NCBI GenBank assembly: GCA_039090855.1
Contig: CM077001.1
Span: forward strand, 119,972,922-120,036,921
Length of the DNA: 64,000 nt
Direction of reading: 5' to 3'
Source: Macrothele yani
Taxonomy: Eukaryota; Arthropoda; Arachnida; Araneae; Macrothelidae
The number at the start of each line of letters is the position of its first letter. Within the stretch, counting starts at the first letter, position 1. Under the pieces are notes generated by a model. The model was not told where the DNA came from. It ran no database searches and worked only from the letters and a program-made list of their open reading frames with translations. Made by a program: the position numbers and the translations under genes. Of this stretch, positions 42,510 to 54,251 are shown in pieces.

Positions 42510-42575
42510 AACTTTTTCATATAACCATATTGGTTATATGAAAAAGTTATATATACTTTTTCATATAACCATATT
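42510..42575. repeat. Palindrome plus direct repeat
   Basis: AACTTTTTCATATAACCA and its perfect complement lie back to back (42511-42549), and the left arm is repeated directly at about 42555-42576. Confidence 0.85.
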
Positions 42576-42699
42576 GGTAAATTTAAAACACACTAAACGA
42601 CTATTTAACTTTTTTATGAAACATATAACATAAATTAGAAACGCACTAAACGTCGGAAACCTTATCTTAGAAGTAACTGGAAAGAACATGTTTTTACGA

Positions 42700-42955
42700 G
42701 ACGCATGCGGCATGACTCATCGTTCACCATCACTTGAGTGACGCCATTCTTGACGACTGTTCGCTCATCTGGCGCTTTTTCTTGCCGGAGGGCGCTGAGG
42801 GAAGCTTCTAGGGAGGTCGCACCGGGATATGTCCCGGTATTCTGGTGGGCCAGGCCGAACCTGCACACAGGCGAATCACAGCGGACGAGATCGCGGATGA
42901 ATTCAATATTTCGCATGGAAGTGTGTGGGCACCACATCATCACCAAGCGTGTTGA
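42700..42955 (+). pseudogene. Mariner-type helix-turn-helix fragment
   Basis: The plus strand near 42870-42930 reads RRITADEIADEFNISHGSVW, a very typical second helix-turn-helix of mariner transposases. Sequence before it is degenerate and nothing catalytic follows in this orientation. Confidence 0.6.
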
Positions 42956-43135
42956 GTAGTAACTTGTATAAAGTCATGGAGGTACGTATCCATGGTTCCC
43001 AGTTCTACATACATTGAATTAGGGTGTCCCTCTCGCTGCCGAACCCGGCATTTCCTTAATAATATTAACACCACTGAAGATATTACAACGAAATTTGAAG
43101 TGGACTTACCTCATTTCGTGCGAAATGTGATGGCA

Positions 43136-43517
43136 TCACAACATGTGCTGGAAGTGGCCACCATTTGCGTCCAGACAGCATTGCACACGGCTCACCATAT
43201 TGTGGAAAGTCCTTGCCAGTACGTCCGCCGTCACTGCCTGAATTTCTTCGGTGATGTTTGCTTTCAAGGCATCTATGGCTCGCGACTTCTTTTGGTAAAC
43301 TCTCCTTTTTAGATATCTCCATAATAAGTAATCAGATGGCGTCAGATCGGGCGAGCACTGTGGCCATAGACCCTTCGAAATGACGCGGTCGCCGAAAAAA
43401 GACTGAGTTTCGGCCACACTGGTGTGTGATGTCGCTCCATCATGCTGGTAATATCCAATTGAGAGTTCTTCGTCGTCCAACTAATTTACTAAGGTGCTGA
43501 AGATTTCCATATATGCA
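43136..43517 (-). pseudogene. Mariner-like transposase, C-terminal half
   Basis: Reads YYQHDGATSHTSVAETQSFF (second catalytic Asp), GLWPQCSPDLTPSDYLLWRY (third Asp), ANITEEIQAVTADVLARTFH and ends GGHFQHML. The upstream part, split off by the Penelope insertion, is on the minus strand at about 46541-46720 and reads RRRIIGPIFFD-like text followed by TTIKTTK. On the inner side KTTAYMEIFSTLV precedes the first block here with one stop. The terminal codons recur in inverse orientation at 46734-46797 (CCLGTNGVHFHHML). Confidence 0.8.
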
Positions 43518-43990
43518 GTTGTTTTGATGCCATAAAACGTCAACGTGGTAATTCCGTTCATACACGATTTTAAAATAAATAGTTAAAAAACGCAGTGGCA
43601 CATCCCCAGCTCGACATTAAAATACTTTAATATACAAAGAGTCGTAGCTAAAAATACGTCCCCAAACCCTCAACAACTACATGAGATCTTTCGAGTCAGC
43701 GCGACCCATCCTCAAATGTGAGTGACACAGGAGACTTCGTGGACGTCAACTATATATACATAGAACGATCTGTCATGTGACCAATAAACGTCATAGTAAA
43801 TAAGAGAGCACAATCGATATACTTATCTATTAAATTACAGCGTGATAAGTAAATTTAATAAATTAAATGGAAGTTAAAGTCCCAACTGGTAATACGCAAC
43901 TCTTTTATCTGTAAAGGAAATCTTCGTTATGTAGAAATCGTGTTTTCCACGACTGATTTCCATGGAGCAGGTAAATGTAATGAAAGTTCT

Positions 43991-44628
43991 TCATTGCAGC
44001 ATCTGTCTGCTGCGTTCCAAATATACTATCCGGAGTGGAACGCATCTGTCTGCTGCGTTCCACTCCGGATAGTGTGTTCCTCTATTTGTAATTCTAAATA
44101 AGGCCGTGTTATTAGCCTCACATTTTACATCGTATCGATGCTCCTTAAGTCGAACTCCAGTTGATCTGGTTGTGGATCCAATATAAACACTATTTTCCAT
44201 TGAGTCGTCCCAGAGGTTTCAATGGGATGCAATAAATTCCATGTTTTTGTTCAACGCCTATATCGTCGCGGTCATTCTTAATGCGGGACAGGATGTTGCT
44301 GGTTTTGATTCCAAAAGCTAACTGGTTCCTGCGACATATGTTTCCTAAGGTGTCCACTAAACACGGTATATACTCGATTGAACTTACGGATCTGCGTTTG
44401 GTTCTGTTCTCCTGAAGGGTGGATCGGGACCTTCCGGTTTAATTGTTTCAATATACTATTAAGCATCATTTCTGTATATCCATAGTTCCGAGCAATCTGA
44501 AACACTTTTTTGATTTCCTCTTGTCTAAGATTATGGTTGGAGGTATGCGTGTAGGCTCTATTAAGCATAAATCGGAGGGCAGACATTCGTTTACCTTCCA
44601 TTTTATTTACCTGCTTTATGGAAATCAA
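43991..44628 (-). pseudogene. Penelope-like ORF remnant with GIY-YIG
   Basis: The RT C-terminal part reads RMSALRFMLNRAYTHTSNHN, IKKVFQIARNYGYTEMMLNS and FNRVYTVFSGHLRKHM. After stops and frameshifts around 44220-44290 the endonuclease follows: SVYIGSTTRSTGVRLKEHRY with the conserved Glu-His pair present, then CEANNTALFRITNRGTHYPE. This is a different Penelope lineage from the one at 33203. RT palm and fingers are missing (5' truncation). Confidence 0.8.
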
Positions 44629-44929
44629 TCGTGGAAAATACGCTTTCTACATAACGAAGATTTCCTTTATAGATAAAGGAGGAAATAGCCAATAACCCAA
44701 AATAGACTGTTGCGTATTACCAGTTGGGACTTTAACTTCCATTTAATTTATTAAATTTACTTATCACGCTGTAATTTAATAGATAAGTATATCGATTGTA
44801 GTCTCTTATTTACTATGACGTTTATTGGTCACATGACATATCGTTGTATGTATACAGGGTGTTCGTAAACTGTTTTGACAAAAGAAAAGGGGTGATAGTA
44901 CCCATCAAGACGAACAATATTTACAATGG

Positions 44930-46043
44930 AACTTACTCTCGCATTCCACTCTGAGTGTCAGAAAAGAGTAACTTCGAAATACGTCTAACAAGCACAAGTC
45001 GTCACCTCAGACGTCATTTCTTTCGTGCAGGAGAAGTAGCACATCGCCAGAACATCACCGTCAAGCATTTACCGTATGCAAATTGCCAGAGAAAAGATGC
45101 AGCATCGACAGTTGCAGTTGATTGGCTTATCAACGTGCAGTAGACATTTCCTGAATACCACATATCCCGCACGATGGATTGGACGTGGCGGACCTGTGGC
45201 ATGGCCTCCACGCTCACCGGACTTAAACCCACATGGACTTCTTCCGCGGGCATTGGTGTACGAGACGCCTGTGGACTCCGTGGAAGATCTCGTCGCGAGA
45301 ATCGTTGTTGCAGCTGACAGGATAAACACTATAATGAATTAGCTTTATTTAGCTTCCGCTAAGCTAATTATTATGAATGATTCTCTTCCTACCAGCTAGC
45401 TAATGATATACTTGTACTAAGCTTCAAAATAGTGAATTCAAAAGGGTGTTGTTACTAGTTAATTACGAACGTAAACAAAGTCTTAACGCTGGTTATTTAT
45501 GGTAATAAATAAATGTTATAAACCTAACAGCCAGACAGAGGTCTGACAAAAACTATGAATTGAGAAAGACTAACTTACGGTAACTTCTTTATTATAAGAC
45601 TCTTGGTCAACTAAAGCACACACACAACTTGTTTTACAATAATGAAGAATCTCTCCTCATAACAACACAATCTCTCCTCGTATTATAAACGCTCTCCGTA
45701 AACAACAACGCTCTCTCATAACAACAACAAAAGCTCTCCTCATAACAACACAAAAGCTCTCCCTAAGTCTCGATGAACGCGCCTATATACTAGCTACCAC
45801 CACGTCATGACTTACACTCATTGCCAGATCTCATTCAGCGGGTGAAATAATATTTCGTTCAGTAAGGAGATAATTTACATAGTAAAATAAAATAACCAGA
45901 GATAGTAAAATCAAAAGGAAAGTGAATATAGAGTATACGTTACAACACGACACCAGAAGTCTTCGAGCGGGTGCGCCAGTCTTTCATTCGCTGGTGTGAA
46001 TTGTGCAACGGCACCCGTGGACGCCACTTTGAGCATCTGATTT
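44930..46043 (+). pseudogene. Mariner-like transposase, deleted and LTR-split
   Basis: The start region encodes AFHSECQKRV. A large internal deletion removed most of the DNA-binding and early catalytic parts. Then NTTYPARWIGRGGPVAWPPR and SPDLNP (last catalytic block), LVYETPVDSVEDLVARIVVA and ADRINT. After the solo LTR (45330-45944) the last codons continue as PEVFERVRQSFIRWCELCNG and HFEHLI at 45949-46043. The join at AACAC across the LTR is exact. Confidence 0.82.
45330..45944 (-). mobile_element. Solo LTR candidate
   Basis: A 615-bp insertion with a 4-bp duplication ACAC (45326-45329 and 45945-45948), precisely splitting a transposase. On the minus strand it starts TGTAACGTATAC and ends TTCATTATA. 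It contains a TATA-like AGTATATAGG, repeats of GAGAGCTTTTGTTGTT and an AATAAAG signal, in the order of U3-R-U5. Type (gypsy or BEL) is not determined. The 3' end is TA rather than CA, possibly by mutation. Confidence 0.6.
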
Positions 46044-46913
46044 GAGTCTGTCCCTGATCTCCATAAATGGGATTGTGCAGCTTATGATGTCGTTAATTTT
46101 CTTTCTTTGCACTGTTGAAAGTTCAACTTGGACATCTAACTTTACTCTTTTCTGACACTCAGAGTGGAATGCGACCCTAGGTTCCATTGTAAATATTGTT
46201 CGTCTTGATGGGTACTATCACCCCTCTTCTTTTGTCAAAACAGTTTACGAACACCTTGTGTATACATATGTAGTTAACGTCCACGAAGTCTCCAGTGTCA
46301 CTCACATCTGAGGATGGGTCGCGCTGACCCGATAGATCTCATGTAGTTGTTGAGAGTTTGGTGACGTGTTTTTAGCTACGACTCTTTGTATATTAAAGTA
46401 TTTTAATGTCGAGCTGGGGATGTGTCACTGAGTTTTTTAACTATTTATTTTAAAATCGTGTATGGACGGAATTACCACATTGACGTTTTATGGCACTTGC
46501 TACACGAAATACATAATACCAAGACTTTGTTGTTTTGATGGTTGTATCGAAGAAGATGGGGTCAATTATGTGGCGCCGTGTCATCCCACACCAAACGCCA
46601 ATTTTCTGTGAATGAAGGGATTCACGTATTGCGTTGGGATTTTCACTGGCCCAAATATGAGAATTTTGAGAATGTCTGACTGTTCTTCAGCGGCGCCACG
46701 CTTAGGAATGCGTTTGCCACTAAGGCTGGCTGGCGAACAACGCCGGGTTCAATGCTGTCTGGGCACAAATGGTGTCCACTTCCATCACATGTTGTGACGT
46801 CATCACATTTCGCACGAAATGAGGTAAGTCCACTTTAAATTTCGTTGCAATATCTTCATTGGTGTTAATATTATTAAAGAAATGCCGGGTTCGATGGCGA
46901 GTGGGACACTGTA

Positions 46914-47388
46914 TACTATGTTCACTAGACATGAGCACAGGCTTCTCTCTTAAGGCCTGGGCGGGGCCTGGACATTCGGCCGGTGTTTGAACATTTGCTT
47001 AAATTTTCCCGATGTGAATAAGAAAAAAATAAAGCATATTGTTTTACTCCTATTCAAGTTTCATCATCAGATAAGAATGTTAGTGCTTTCCTTTAATGTC
47101 GACCGCTCCTTCCTCTCAAAAAAGAGAGAAAGATTGTTATTATGTGAGTCATATTCAGGCAACAAAACGTCTTTCATTTTCTTTTCCAAGTGTATCAAGT
47201 TAATTCGTTTAACTAATTAATTGTACTTAATTTTTTTCTTCAAATTTAACTGAGGATTTTGAACTCCTAAATTTCATTATGAAAATATAAAATCTGTTGT
47301 CATTTCTGCATGACATGAAAATTGCATATACCGTCTTTGGCGTCAGCATTAGGCCCGATTAAATCGCAAAATGAGTAAATGTGCGTAT
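46914..47388. other. Spacer
   Basis: No recognised gene or element. Confidence 0.5.
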
Positions 47389-47484
47389 ACTTTTGGCGTA
47401 AAGAAATACTTCTGCGTATACTTCTGGCGTAAAGAAAGTACTTCTGGCGTAAAGAAAGTACTTCTGGCGTAAAGAAAAGCAAGA
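47389..47484. repeat. 22-bp tandem repeat
   Basis: About four units built on ACTTCTGGCGTAAAGAAAGT. A related single segment (ATTTCTGGCGCAAAGGAAAA) occurs at about 49702. Confidence 0.85.
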
Positions 47485-47902
47485 TGAAATTTATATTTTT
47501 GACCAGTGGCGTACCGGAAAAACTCGGAGGCCCCCGCAAAAATATTTTCAAGGCCCTTTTGCGAAAATCCATTACTGATGATTTTAACTAACACAGTATT
47601 AACTAGGCTTTACGGGTGTTTTGATAAATCAAATTCTTTGGAACGTAAGAGGTTTTTTTTTTTTTTTCGTAAAATCAAAATTAGTCCACTTTATTGCGCG
47701 AAATGCAAATGTGGAGATTGTAATTAGAATGTGATTGCTCTGGTTTCATACCGATACAAATTACTACAAAATACTTACGTCAGAGTTAATCTGATCATGC
47801 AAAATTTATTATTTTAAAGAACTAAGGCCATCTGCTTTGAAATGCATCACGATTACCCACAAAACACACGCCTGTCGTGTGACAGCGTCTAGCGACTTCT
47901 GT

Positions 47903-48241
47903 GACGTATATTCTAAATTAACTTTCCTTTTTAGTTTCTTTCCCTATGTAAATCTTGAGTTTATTCTATTATTCTTCACTCTCAACGTGATATCTTTCTC
48001 TCAAACGAATACGTTTGGCAACACAATTGATGTGAATGAACGTGACGTATGCCTGAGTTTTGATAAGAACAAGAGATAAAAACGACGACTAATCTATTGC
48101 TTGGGAGGTTGGATTGTAAACTGATTATTGAAAGGAGCGTTGTGAAAAGAGCGTTGTGTGGTGTGTGGAGAGTTTAGTGCAATATGCTATGCTACGATGT
48201 GTTTGCTACATCCTGAATAAAGCATCTTTTTCCGTAAGTGT
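47903..48241 (+). mobile_element. Unassigned insertion, possible solo LTR
   Basis: A 340-bp segment absent from the sister hAT copy and bounded by GACTTCTGT at 47894-47902 and 48242-48250. It includes TGTGGAGAGTTTAG and an AATAAAG followed by about 20 bases, like an R-U5 region. Could be a solo LTR or a short retroposon; the boundaries are uncertain. Confidence 0.4.
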
Positions 48242-48820
48242 GACTTCTGTTGTTTACATGTTTCGTCTGGCCGTTAAGGTTTCTCTCATTTAGGAACTAT
48301 TTCTTAGTGTTTTAAGTTAACGTAGAAGTAAGACAAGACTTTTACGCCATACTTCCGATTTAAACGAAATTTCATAGCATAAGTAAGCAAATAACTAAGT
48401 AACGATTAAGAATTGCAGCACAAAAAAACGTAAAGTTACTTTAATTATATACTCTGGAATATAAAAAATACACTTAACATAGTGCCACAATGTTTTACAC
48501 TTAGTAAAAAAAATTCTTTTGACTCTGTTATATAGAAAAAAATGACACTGGTCTCTGATATTTCGTTCTCGCGAAGCACATATTTTAGTTTATAATATTC
48601 TGAAGGACGCGTAGTTATGTGCAAACAAGTGTAATACATAACACCTTATTCTCACTGGTATAAAACCCCACTCACTGAACCGATATTTCCTTCACATTCT
48701 CTTGTTAACGTACATGCATAGAAACTATTGCAACAGCTGTGAAAAGGGGCCTCAAGTTCCCTTGAATAGCTGCTTTCCTGTCATTCAGTTATTATGAACT
48801 GCAGCAACGAAAATATTTTT

Positions 48821-49037
48821 ATTTTTTTTTATTGGAGGTTTAACGACCACCGTAAGCAACTCAATGGGCTATAAGCAGTCGCCCGTTACTAATTGAGGGT
48901 CACTGGTTCCAGCGAAGGGAGAGAGAGCCAGTGCCGTAAGACAAACACAACATCCATGCCTCACCATGATTCAAACCCGGACCCCTTTCGGACGAATGAT
49001 CAGAGGCCATCGCTTAGACCACTGCGCCACCGGGGCG
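48821..49037 (-). mobile_element. tRNA-derived SINE (family 1)
   Basis: Minus-strand, complete. Imperfect duplication ACGAAAATATTTTT / ACGAAAAATAATTTTT at about 48807 and 49037. It lies inside the second non-autonomous hAT copy, so it is younger than that insertion. Confidence 0.93.
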
Positions 49038-49309
49038 ACGAAAAATAATTTTTAAAGATTTTACATATTTACTAAAAAAAAGCATAAATTTGTCTTTCTT
49101 TTTAATACTTCCTTCAAAAGCTGCCTTAATTCTTGGCTACTTCTTTAACCAGTTTCATACGAAGTTTCCTCAAAACAAAATGTAAAATCTTTCTGCTGAG
49201 GCTAGAGACCCTTTTAACCAGGAGGCTCCACTGCAATGCAAGGGTTGCTGGAGCTATCAGTACAGGGGCGGCGACTATTGTATTGCGAGTGATTTGTTAG
49301 CACCACTGC

Positions 49310-50590
49310 AGGGAATTTGTGTGTTGCAATGCACAACTCCAAATTCAATTATCGTGTTATAAATATTATTGTTATTATTATCATCAGAAAAGATAGAGAT
49401 GTGTGTGTGTGTGAGTTTTGCCCAGTCTCTCTTTTCAGAAAATGAAAAATAAAATATGTTAAATCTAGTGGGCGTCCTGTTTTAGAGTGTTAACTAGGGT
49501 CTTTGAATTTTCAAGTGATGTGCCATCCACTAACTCAAATACCCCCTGATCGCGACTTCCAAGTGAGGTGAGGATGGCGTAACAAGTTACAGCAGCATGT
49601 AGCCGGGAAGCATTGTATGATGATGACTTTCAAAAGTTTCGGTGACTTCTTCCGGTATGCGGGCAGAACAGCGGGGAAGGAGAAGGGGGTGAGGGAAAGA
49701 CTTATTTCTGGCGCAAAGGAAAAGCAAGAAATTGCTGAACTCGAATGGGAGTCACGTTAAAACCAAATACCGCTCTCTGGGATCTTTCAACGCCGAAGTA
49801 ACCCGCATTCTGTAAATCAATGTCCTAATTGCACTCCACTAATCTGTGTTCCTCTGATGTTTACAGTCATGTTTTCAGCATGTGGTTCGATGGTTTCTTA
49901 CCTTAATTCACCCCTAGACCTCGCCGTGGAGAGAATTTCTTGGGGCCAAAAAAGAGGACTTGTGTTTGGGATCGTCCTGTGCTGGTCAGCATGGGAAAAT
50001 ATACTAAAACCCGCTTTTCAAAGAAGGCTATATAGACACCCCCACACACACGCACACACACATACACACACACCCGTGTAGCGTACCCGCAGGGGGGCAC
50101 AAGGACGGTAAAGGTTCTTTGAAGTTTTCCTGGATTATTCGCTTCATACTTTACAGCAAATGTCCTTACCCCCCCCCTTCGACTTCAGGCATCAGGACAT
50201 GGAAAATGTGCTATTGAAAGCAATAGATTCTGGAACATGACCTTGTCTGATGAGCTAGATCTCCGAAGTAAATAAGGCCCAAGGGACAATGTGAATGCGA
50301 ATCCGAAAATAAAAAAAAGAACTGTTTAGATCACTCACACTAAATTAGTCAGTGAGATCGACATCGATTTAAAAGCGCAGCATTCAAATATCGCCAAGCA
50401 AAAATATGTTTTGAGTTCTACTATTATTAAAGTGTTAAACGAAATAGAGTTATTTTGCCGTGAGCTCCAAAAGGTGGCAATCAACATTATTTTCTTTTGT
50501 GAAAATGTGGATAGGAAACAAGGAAAATAATGAAAACCGCAATGAGTGCGAAATCAAAGCAGTTGAAAAAAGTGAAGTGCGTGAAATTCA
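49310..50590. other. Spacer with CA repeats
   Basis: 1.3 kb with GT repeats at about 49399-49413 and CA repeats at 50041-50073. No recognised gene. Transposase coding begins just after. Confidence 0.55.
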
Positions 50591-50593
50591 CTC

Positions 50594-52711
50594 TTGTTAT
50601 TAACGCAAAATGAAACTGGCCCATCCCTGCAAGATAAAGTAGGGTGCAGAACGGATACAGTTCCCAACGCTTCAGGACGTAAATTTCGAGTGCAGGGAAA
50701 AATTCAATTCCCTTGGCTAAGACTAAATGCTGATGGGAGAGCTATTCGCCAAATCTGCACCGAAGCACATGAAAAAGTTTGCCTTTGCTTAAGGACAGCA
50801 ACTCACAGACGTTTCACGAAGCTTTCGTGCAGCATGGCTTTCAAGCTTGGGCACGGAAACACGAAAACGGCGACTATCACAGAAGTGCAACGTCTACTTT
50901 AACTTCTTTAACAAAAAAGAGGACAGTGTTGTATGTACGATTTCTAGCACAAAGCAGAAAGAAATGATAGAAGCACGCGTTGCTCTCAAGAAGAATTTCA
51001 GCGCTATTAAATTTTTCAGTCGACAGGGCATAGCTTTGAGAGAACATGGAGTGACGGCAATTCTTATTTAAAACAATTACTGCAGATGAGAGCTGAAGAT
51101 AGCTCGGAACTTGATATCTGGTTAAAAAGAACAAATGGCTTCATCATGACGGTGTAAATGAGATAATAATTCAATGGCAGAAGCAGTGGTGCGAAAGTGC
51201 CTTAATGAAATAAGAGCTGCTGAGTTGTTCGCCATCATACTCAACGAGACATGCAATGTAGCTATACGCGAGCAAGCCTCTATATCGTTTCGTTTTGTTT
51301 CTGAAGATACTGAAGTGCACGAAATCTTTTTGGGTTTTCATGAAACCACCAAAACAAAATTCGAAATTTTGTATAATATCGTGAAAAATGTTCTCCTCCG
51401 TTTTGCTCTGGATGTAAACACATTGTGTTACGACGCTGCAAGCGACGTAAGTGGTTAACTTATGGGACTTCAGTCTCATGTAAGAAAAGCTGAACTTCGA
51501 GCCTTATTTGTTCATTTTGTGACTGATCGTCTTAACCTATGTGTTCAAGATGCTATGAACAATGTTGTGTCTCCGTAACTTTATTGGTGTGTTAAAAGAC
51601 ATGATATCTTTTCTGACAGACTCGCCAGAGCGGGTTACATTTCTTAAAAGTCTTCAAGCTGATGATTCTCTTCCTTTATCGCCTTTTTGTCAGACAAGAT
51701 GGTGTATGCGTGTTAAATAATTTCAAACTCTTTTGTGCAACTACGAAGTTCTCAGCGCATTTTTTACGACATAAGCAAAAAGCGGTTCATTGATGTTGCA
51801 ATAGCAGCAAATGCATTAGGCTTCTTACAAAAACTTCAGCGTTTTGAATCTTTTTATTTTCTTAAGGTGACAATCAATATTTTTGAAAGAGTGGAAATTT
51901 TGAATGCTGAACCGCAGAAATCGAACCTGTGTACAAACGAATCCCACGAAAAGGTTAATTTAACAGTAGATGGCTTGGCTTCTTTGCGAAACTCAGGATT
52001 TGAAAAATGTGGAATTCTTCGATGGAAGAAGCTCACAAATTAAATTTATACAAGCCAACGCCTCCACGGCAGAGGAATATTCCCCAGAAGCTGTATTCAT
52101 GCTCAAAAGCCCATAAATTCAAAGACCCATGTGAATATTATAGATCTCAATATTATGTTAGACGAGGTGTTTACTACCTTAAGAATAAGATTCCACTCTA
52201 GCACCATGAGTGCTCTCAATAAGATTGAAAATTTTGTAGTCGGAAAGGAAAGTGCTAGCAAAAAGGATGTAATTAGTTTGTACGGAGACGATTTTGAAGG
52301 AGACGGCGAAAAGCTACTTTTGCACAGAAATATGTTTCTCGAGATTGCAAAAATGGAAAACGCTGCTGTAACAAATCTGAAAAACGTTGTGGATTTTCTG
52401 AAGAGCAACAGTTCTCTAAAAACCAGCGTGCCGGAATTTCCGAAATTAGTGCAAATAATGTTGACTATTCCTGTTTCATGGAGCACTGCCGAACGCTCAT
52501 TTTCAGTTCTGAGGAGATTGAAAACATATTTGCGCTGAACTATATCGCAACAGAAGTTGAATTCTCTAACTTTGCTTCACGTACACTACGACGCCCCTGA
52601 TGATCTGGATTTAGACATCTTGGTGGACAAGTTTATAACGAAGGCTCCAGTTCGCGGACACACGTTTGATCTTTCACAGGAGAAAACTAGACATCATTCA
52701 AAATTCTTTTA
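50594..52711 (+). pseudogene. hAT transposase (DUF4371 type), decayed
   Basis: TTF-type N terminus with KFRVQGKIQFPWLRLNADGR, then LKDSNSQTFHEAFVQHGFQA and ARVALKKNFSAIKFFSRQGI. The DUF4371-like region has AAELFAIILNETCNVAIREQ, where the family has DET, so the first catalytic Asp is Asn. It continues FLGFHETTKTKFEILYNIVK, LRFALDVNTLCYDAASDVSG and FVTDRLNLCVQDAMNNVV. The C-terminal dimerisation region reads FPKLVQIMLTIPVSWSTAER then SFSVLRRLKTYLR, a stop, and QQKLNSLTLLHVHYDAPDDL. Many frameshifts. A second hAT lineage, distinct from that at 39339-41635. No terminal repeats were found around it. Confidence 0.87.
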
Positions 52712-52739
52712 ACCTGTGCATTGTGCTTCATGTGAAGAA

Positions 52740-53790
52740 ATTTTATTTTCTTATTTGTTAAGCACAATATTTTATACATTCGAGTTCCTTTAATAACTGA
52801 ATAAACAGGAAATGCATTACATATGAAGCAAAGTTAAATTGTTTAAACAACAGGTATGTTACATTTTTTTGTTTTAAAATCGTAAGCAGCAATTTCTATT
52901 TCTATTTCGTATTTACATACATTTTATTTTCTGGAATAGAAAAACAATTAGCGGAAAATATGTTCATTTGAAATTCACAGAACTTATCGATGAAAAAGGT
53001 TATAAAAAAAACCATGATAAATCAGTTTCCCGGTTTTTATGTTATCATTTTTATGGACATAAAAAATTCGCGTATGGAGAACTGGCCACATTGTAATTTC
53101 AGTGCCATAAAATTGTTCTGAATAAACAAATACCGTTCGGCTATTTTTCTCACTACGTGAGCAACTATTGTTCACCATACGTTTTTTTAATATTTCAGTT
53201 TCATTAAGAAGTGTAGATATTTCTATGATTTCCGGGCCAGACCAAGATAAAGCGAAGAAATCACCCCGGGAGAACTGGCCACAAACATTTTAAGGGGCCG
53301 TATAAAAATTGCATTCTCGGCTGCTACGTTGCCACATCTCCAGAGATTGGTTATCTGGCTCACACAAAGTTTCCGCAATTTCATATTTTCTTAATTGCGA
53401 TATATAATGTAATTCCTTATAGAAAATGTTTATAATTTACATCTCAACAAAAGAATTTTAAGGTTTATAAACTACAGCTCACCAAATTCTCTGCGGGCAT
53501 GTGCAAGCACAGGAAACATGTAGTGGGAGGAAGGGGGGATTTGAACGACTTCCGTCAATTAATAAAAAAGTTATGCCCACTTTTGTTGTTTTACTTTCGG
53601 TGCAACCCTCGAATATATTTCTTCTGATTGCTAAAAACAGAAAGATGTGTGTGTGTGTTTATTGGGAAAAGAATCCAGTTGTTAAAAGTATTTCGTCACA
53701 ATTGCTTTCCACGTTTATTTATGCAAACTAATGTATGTGTGCAAATACTTTTTTTGTCCACTGTGTATATATATGTATACATATACTGTA
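52740..53790. other. Spacer
   Basis: AT-rich with no recognised coding block. A short TATATGTATACATATAC palindrome lies near 53765-53790. Confidence 0.5.
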
Positions 53791-53794
53791 TATA

Positions 53795-53970
53795 TGAAGG
53801 AAAAGATCCAGAAGGCCACGGGGGAGAGGGGTGGATGAAATTCGAAGGTATGATGTAGAAGTGACATTGAAGAGTGGCTCATGACAGAAAATTCTGAGAG
53901 AGACTTGGGGAGCCCTCCGTTCAGCAGTGGATTTATAATAATGGTTGACGTTGATGATGATGATGATGAT
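53795..53970 (+). pseudogene. RTE LINE 3' end fragment
   Basis: The last about 50 codons of the RTE ORF in degenerate form: GRGVDEIRRYDVEVTLKSGS-like reading, TLGSPPFSSGFI, then the tail GTTGACGTTGATGATGATGATGATGAT at 53943-53969. Extreme 5' truncation. Confidence 0.8.
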
Positions 53971-54251
53971 ATATCATATTTTACATATTCGATATATTAT
54001 TCTACGAAAAATGTGCACCACTCCGTAAATACCAAAGTCGCCGCTCCTGTATCTGTACGCCCCTGTTATTTACTCTACTGTGACAGAGCTGGTTTGGGCA
54101 ATTATTCTATTTATTATTTGGTCAAACTGTCACATGTATTCTTATTTATAACCTTTATTAGCAAGCTATTAAATTTGACTGTTTTCGGCAAATTAGAAGT
54201 TGTAAAATTGCATGTAATACAGCAAGAAACTTAGGGACCCAGTGGTTTGGC

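Larger units (their letters stand above)
44855..46260 (+). mobile_element. Mariner-like element inside the Penelope arm
   Basis: TA at 44853-44854 and 46261-46262. Ends CAGGGTGTTCGTAAACTGTT and CACAAGGTGTTCGTAAACTG. Inverted arms of about 120 bases (44855-44975, 46140-46260) both reach into the coding start (an ATG followed by codons for AFHSECQKRV occurs in both). A solo LTR interrupts its gene. Confidence 0.82.
43530..46528 (-). mobile_element. Penelope-like element with inverted terminal arms
   Basis: An exact 12-bp duplication, GTTGTTTTGATG, lies at 43518-43529 and 46529-46540. Left arm 43530-43945; right arm 44645-44854 continued at 46261-46510 after a nested element. The arms are reverse complements over about 400 bases, an inverted pseudo-LTR arrangement known in Penelope-like elements. 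About 700 bases of coding remnant lie between. Both arms contain a GGGTC...GACCC stem followed by CGAAAGATC or a decayed form, a hammerhead-like motif. Confidence 0.8.
43020..46911 (-). mobile_element. Mariner-like element with coding ends in both arms
   Basis: Outer ends near 43020 (AGGGTGTCCCTCTCG) and at 46911 (CAGTGTCCCACTCGCC read from the right, TA at 46912-46913). The two arms (43020-43190 and 46740-46911) match for about 170 bases and both include the last transposase codons. A Penelope-like element (43530-46528) interrupts it. Confidence 0.75.
47504..49270 (-). mobile_element. Non-autonomous hAT, second copy
   Basis: Reverse-orientation relative of the hAT parts of 32647-39328. The end CAGTGGCGTACCGGAAAAAC at 47504 corresponds to 39328 and backwards; 48670-49265 matches 32660-33080; 48430-48620 matches 38690-38860; 47670-47900 matches 38930-39150. 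The far end near 49270 is decayed and I found no matching 8-bp duplication. It contains a SINE and a 340-bp insertion. Confidence 0.75.
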
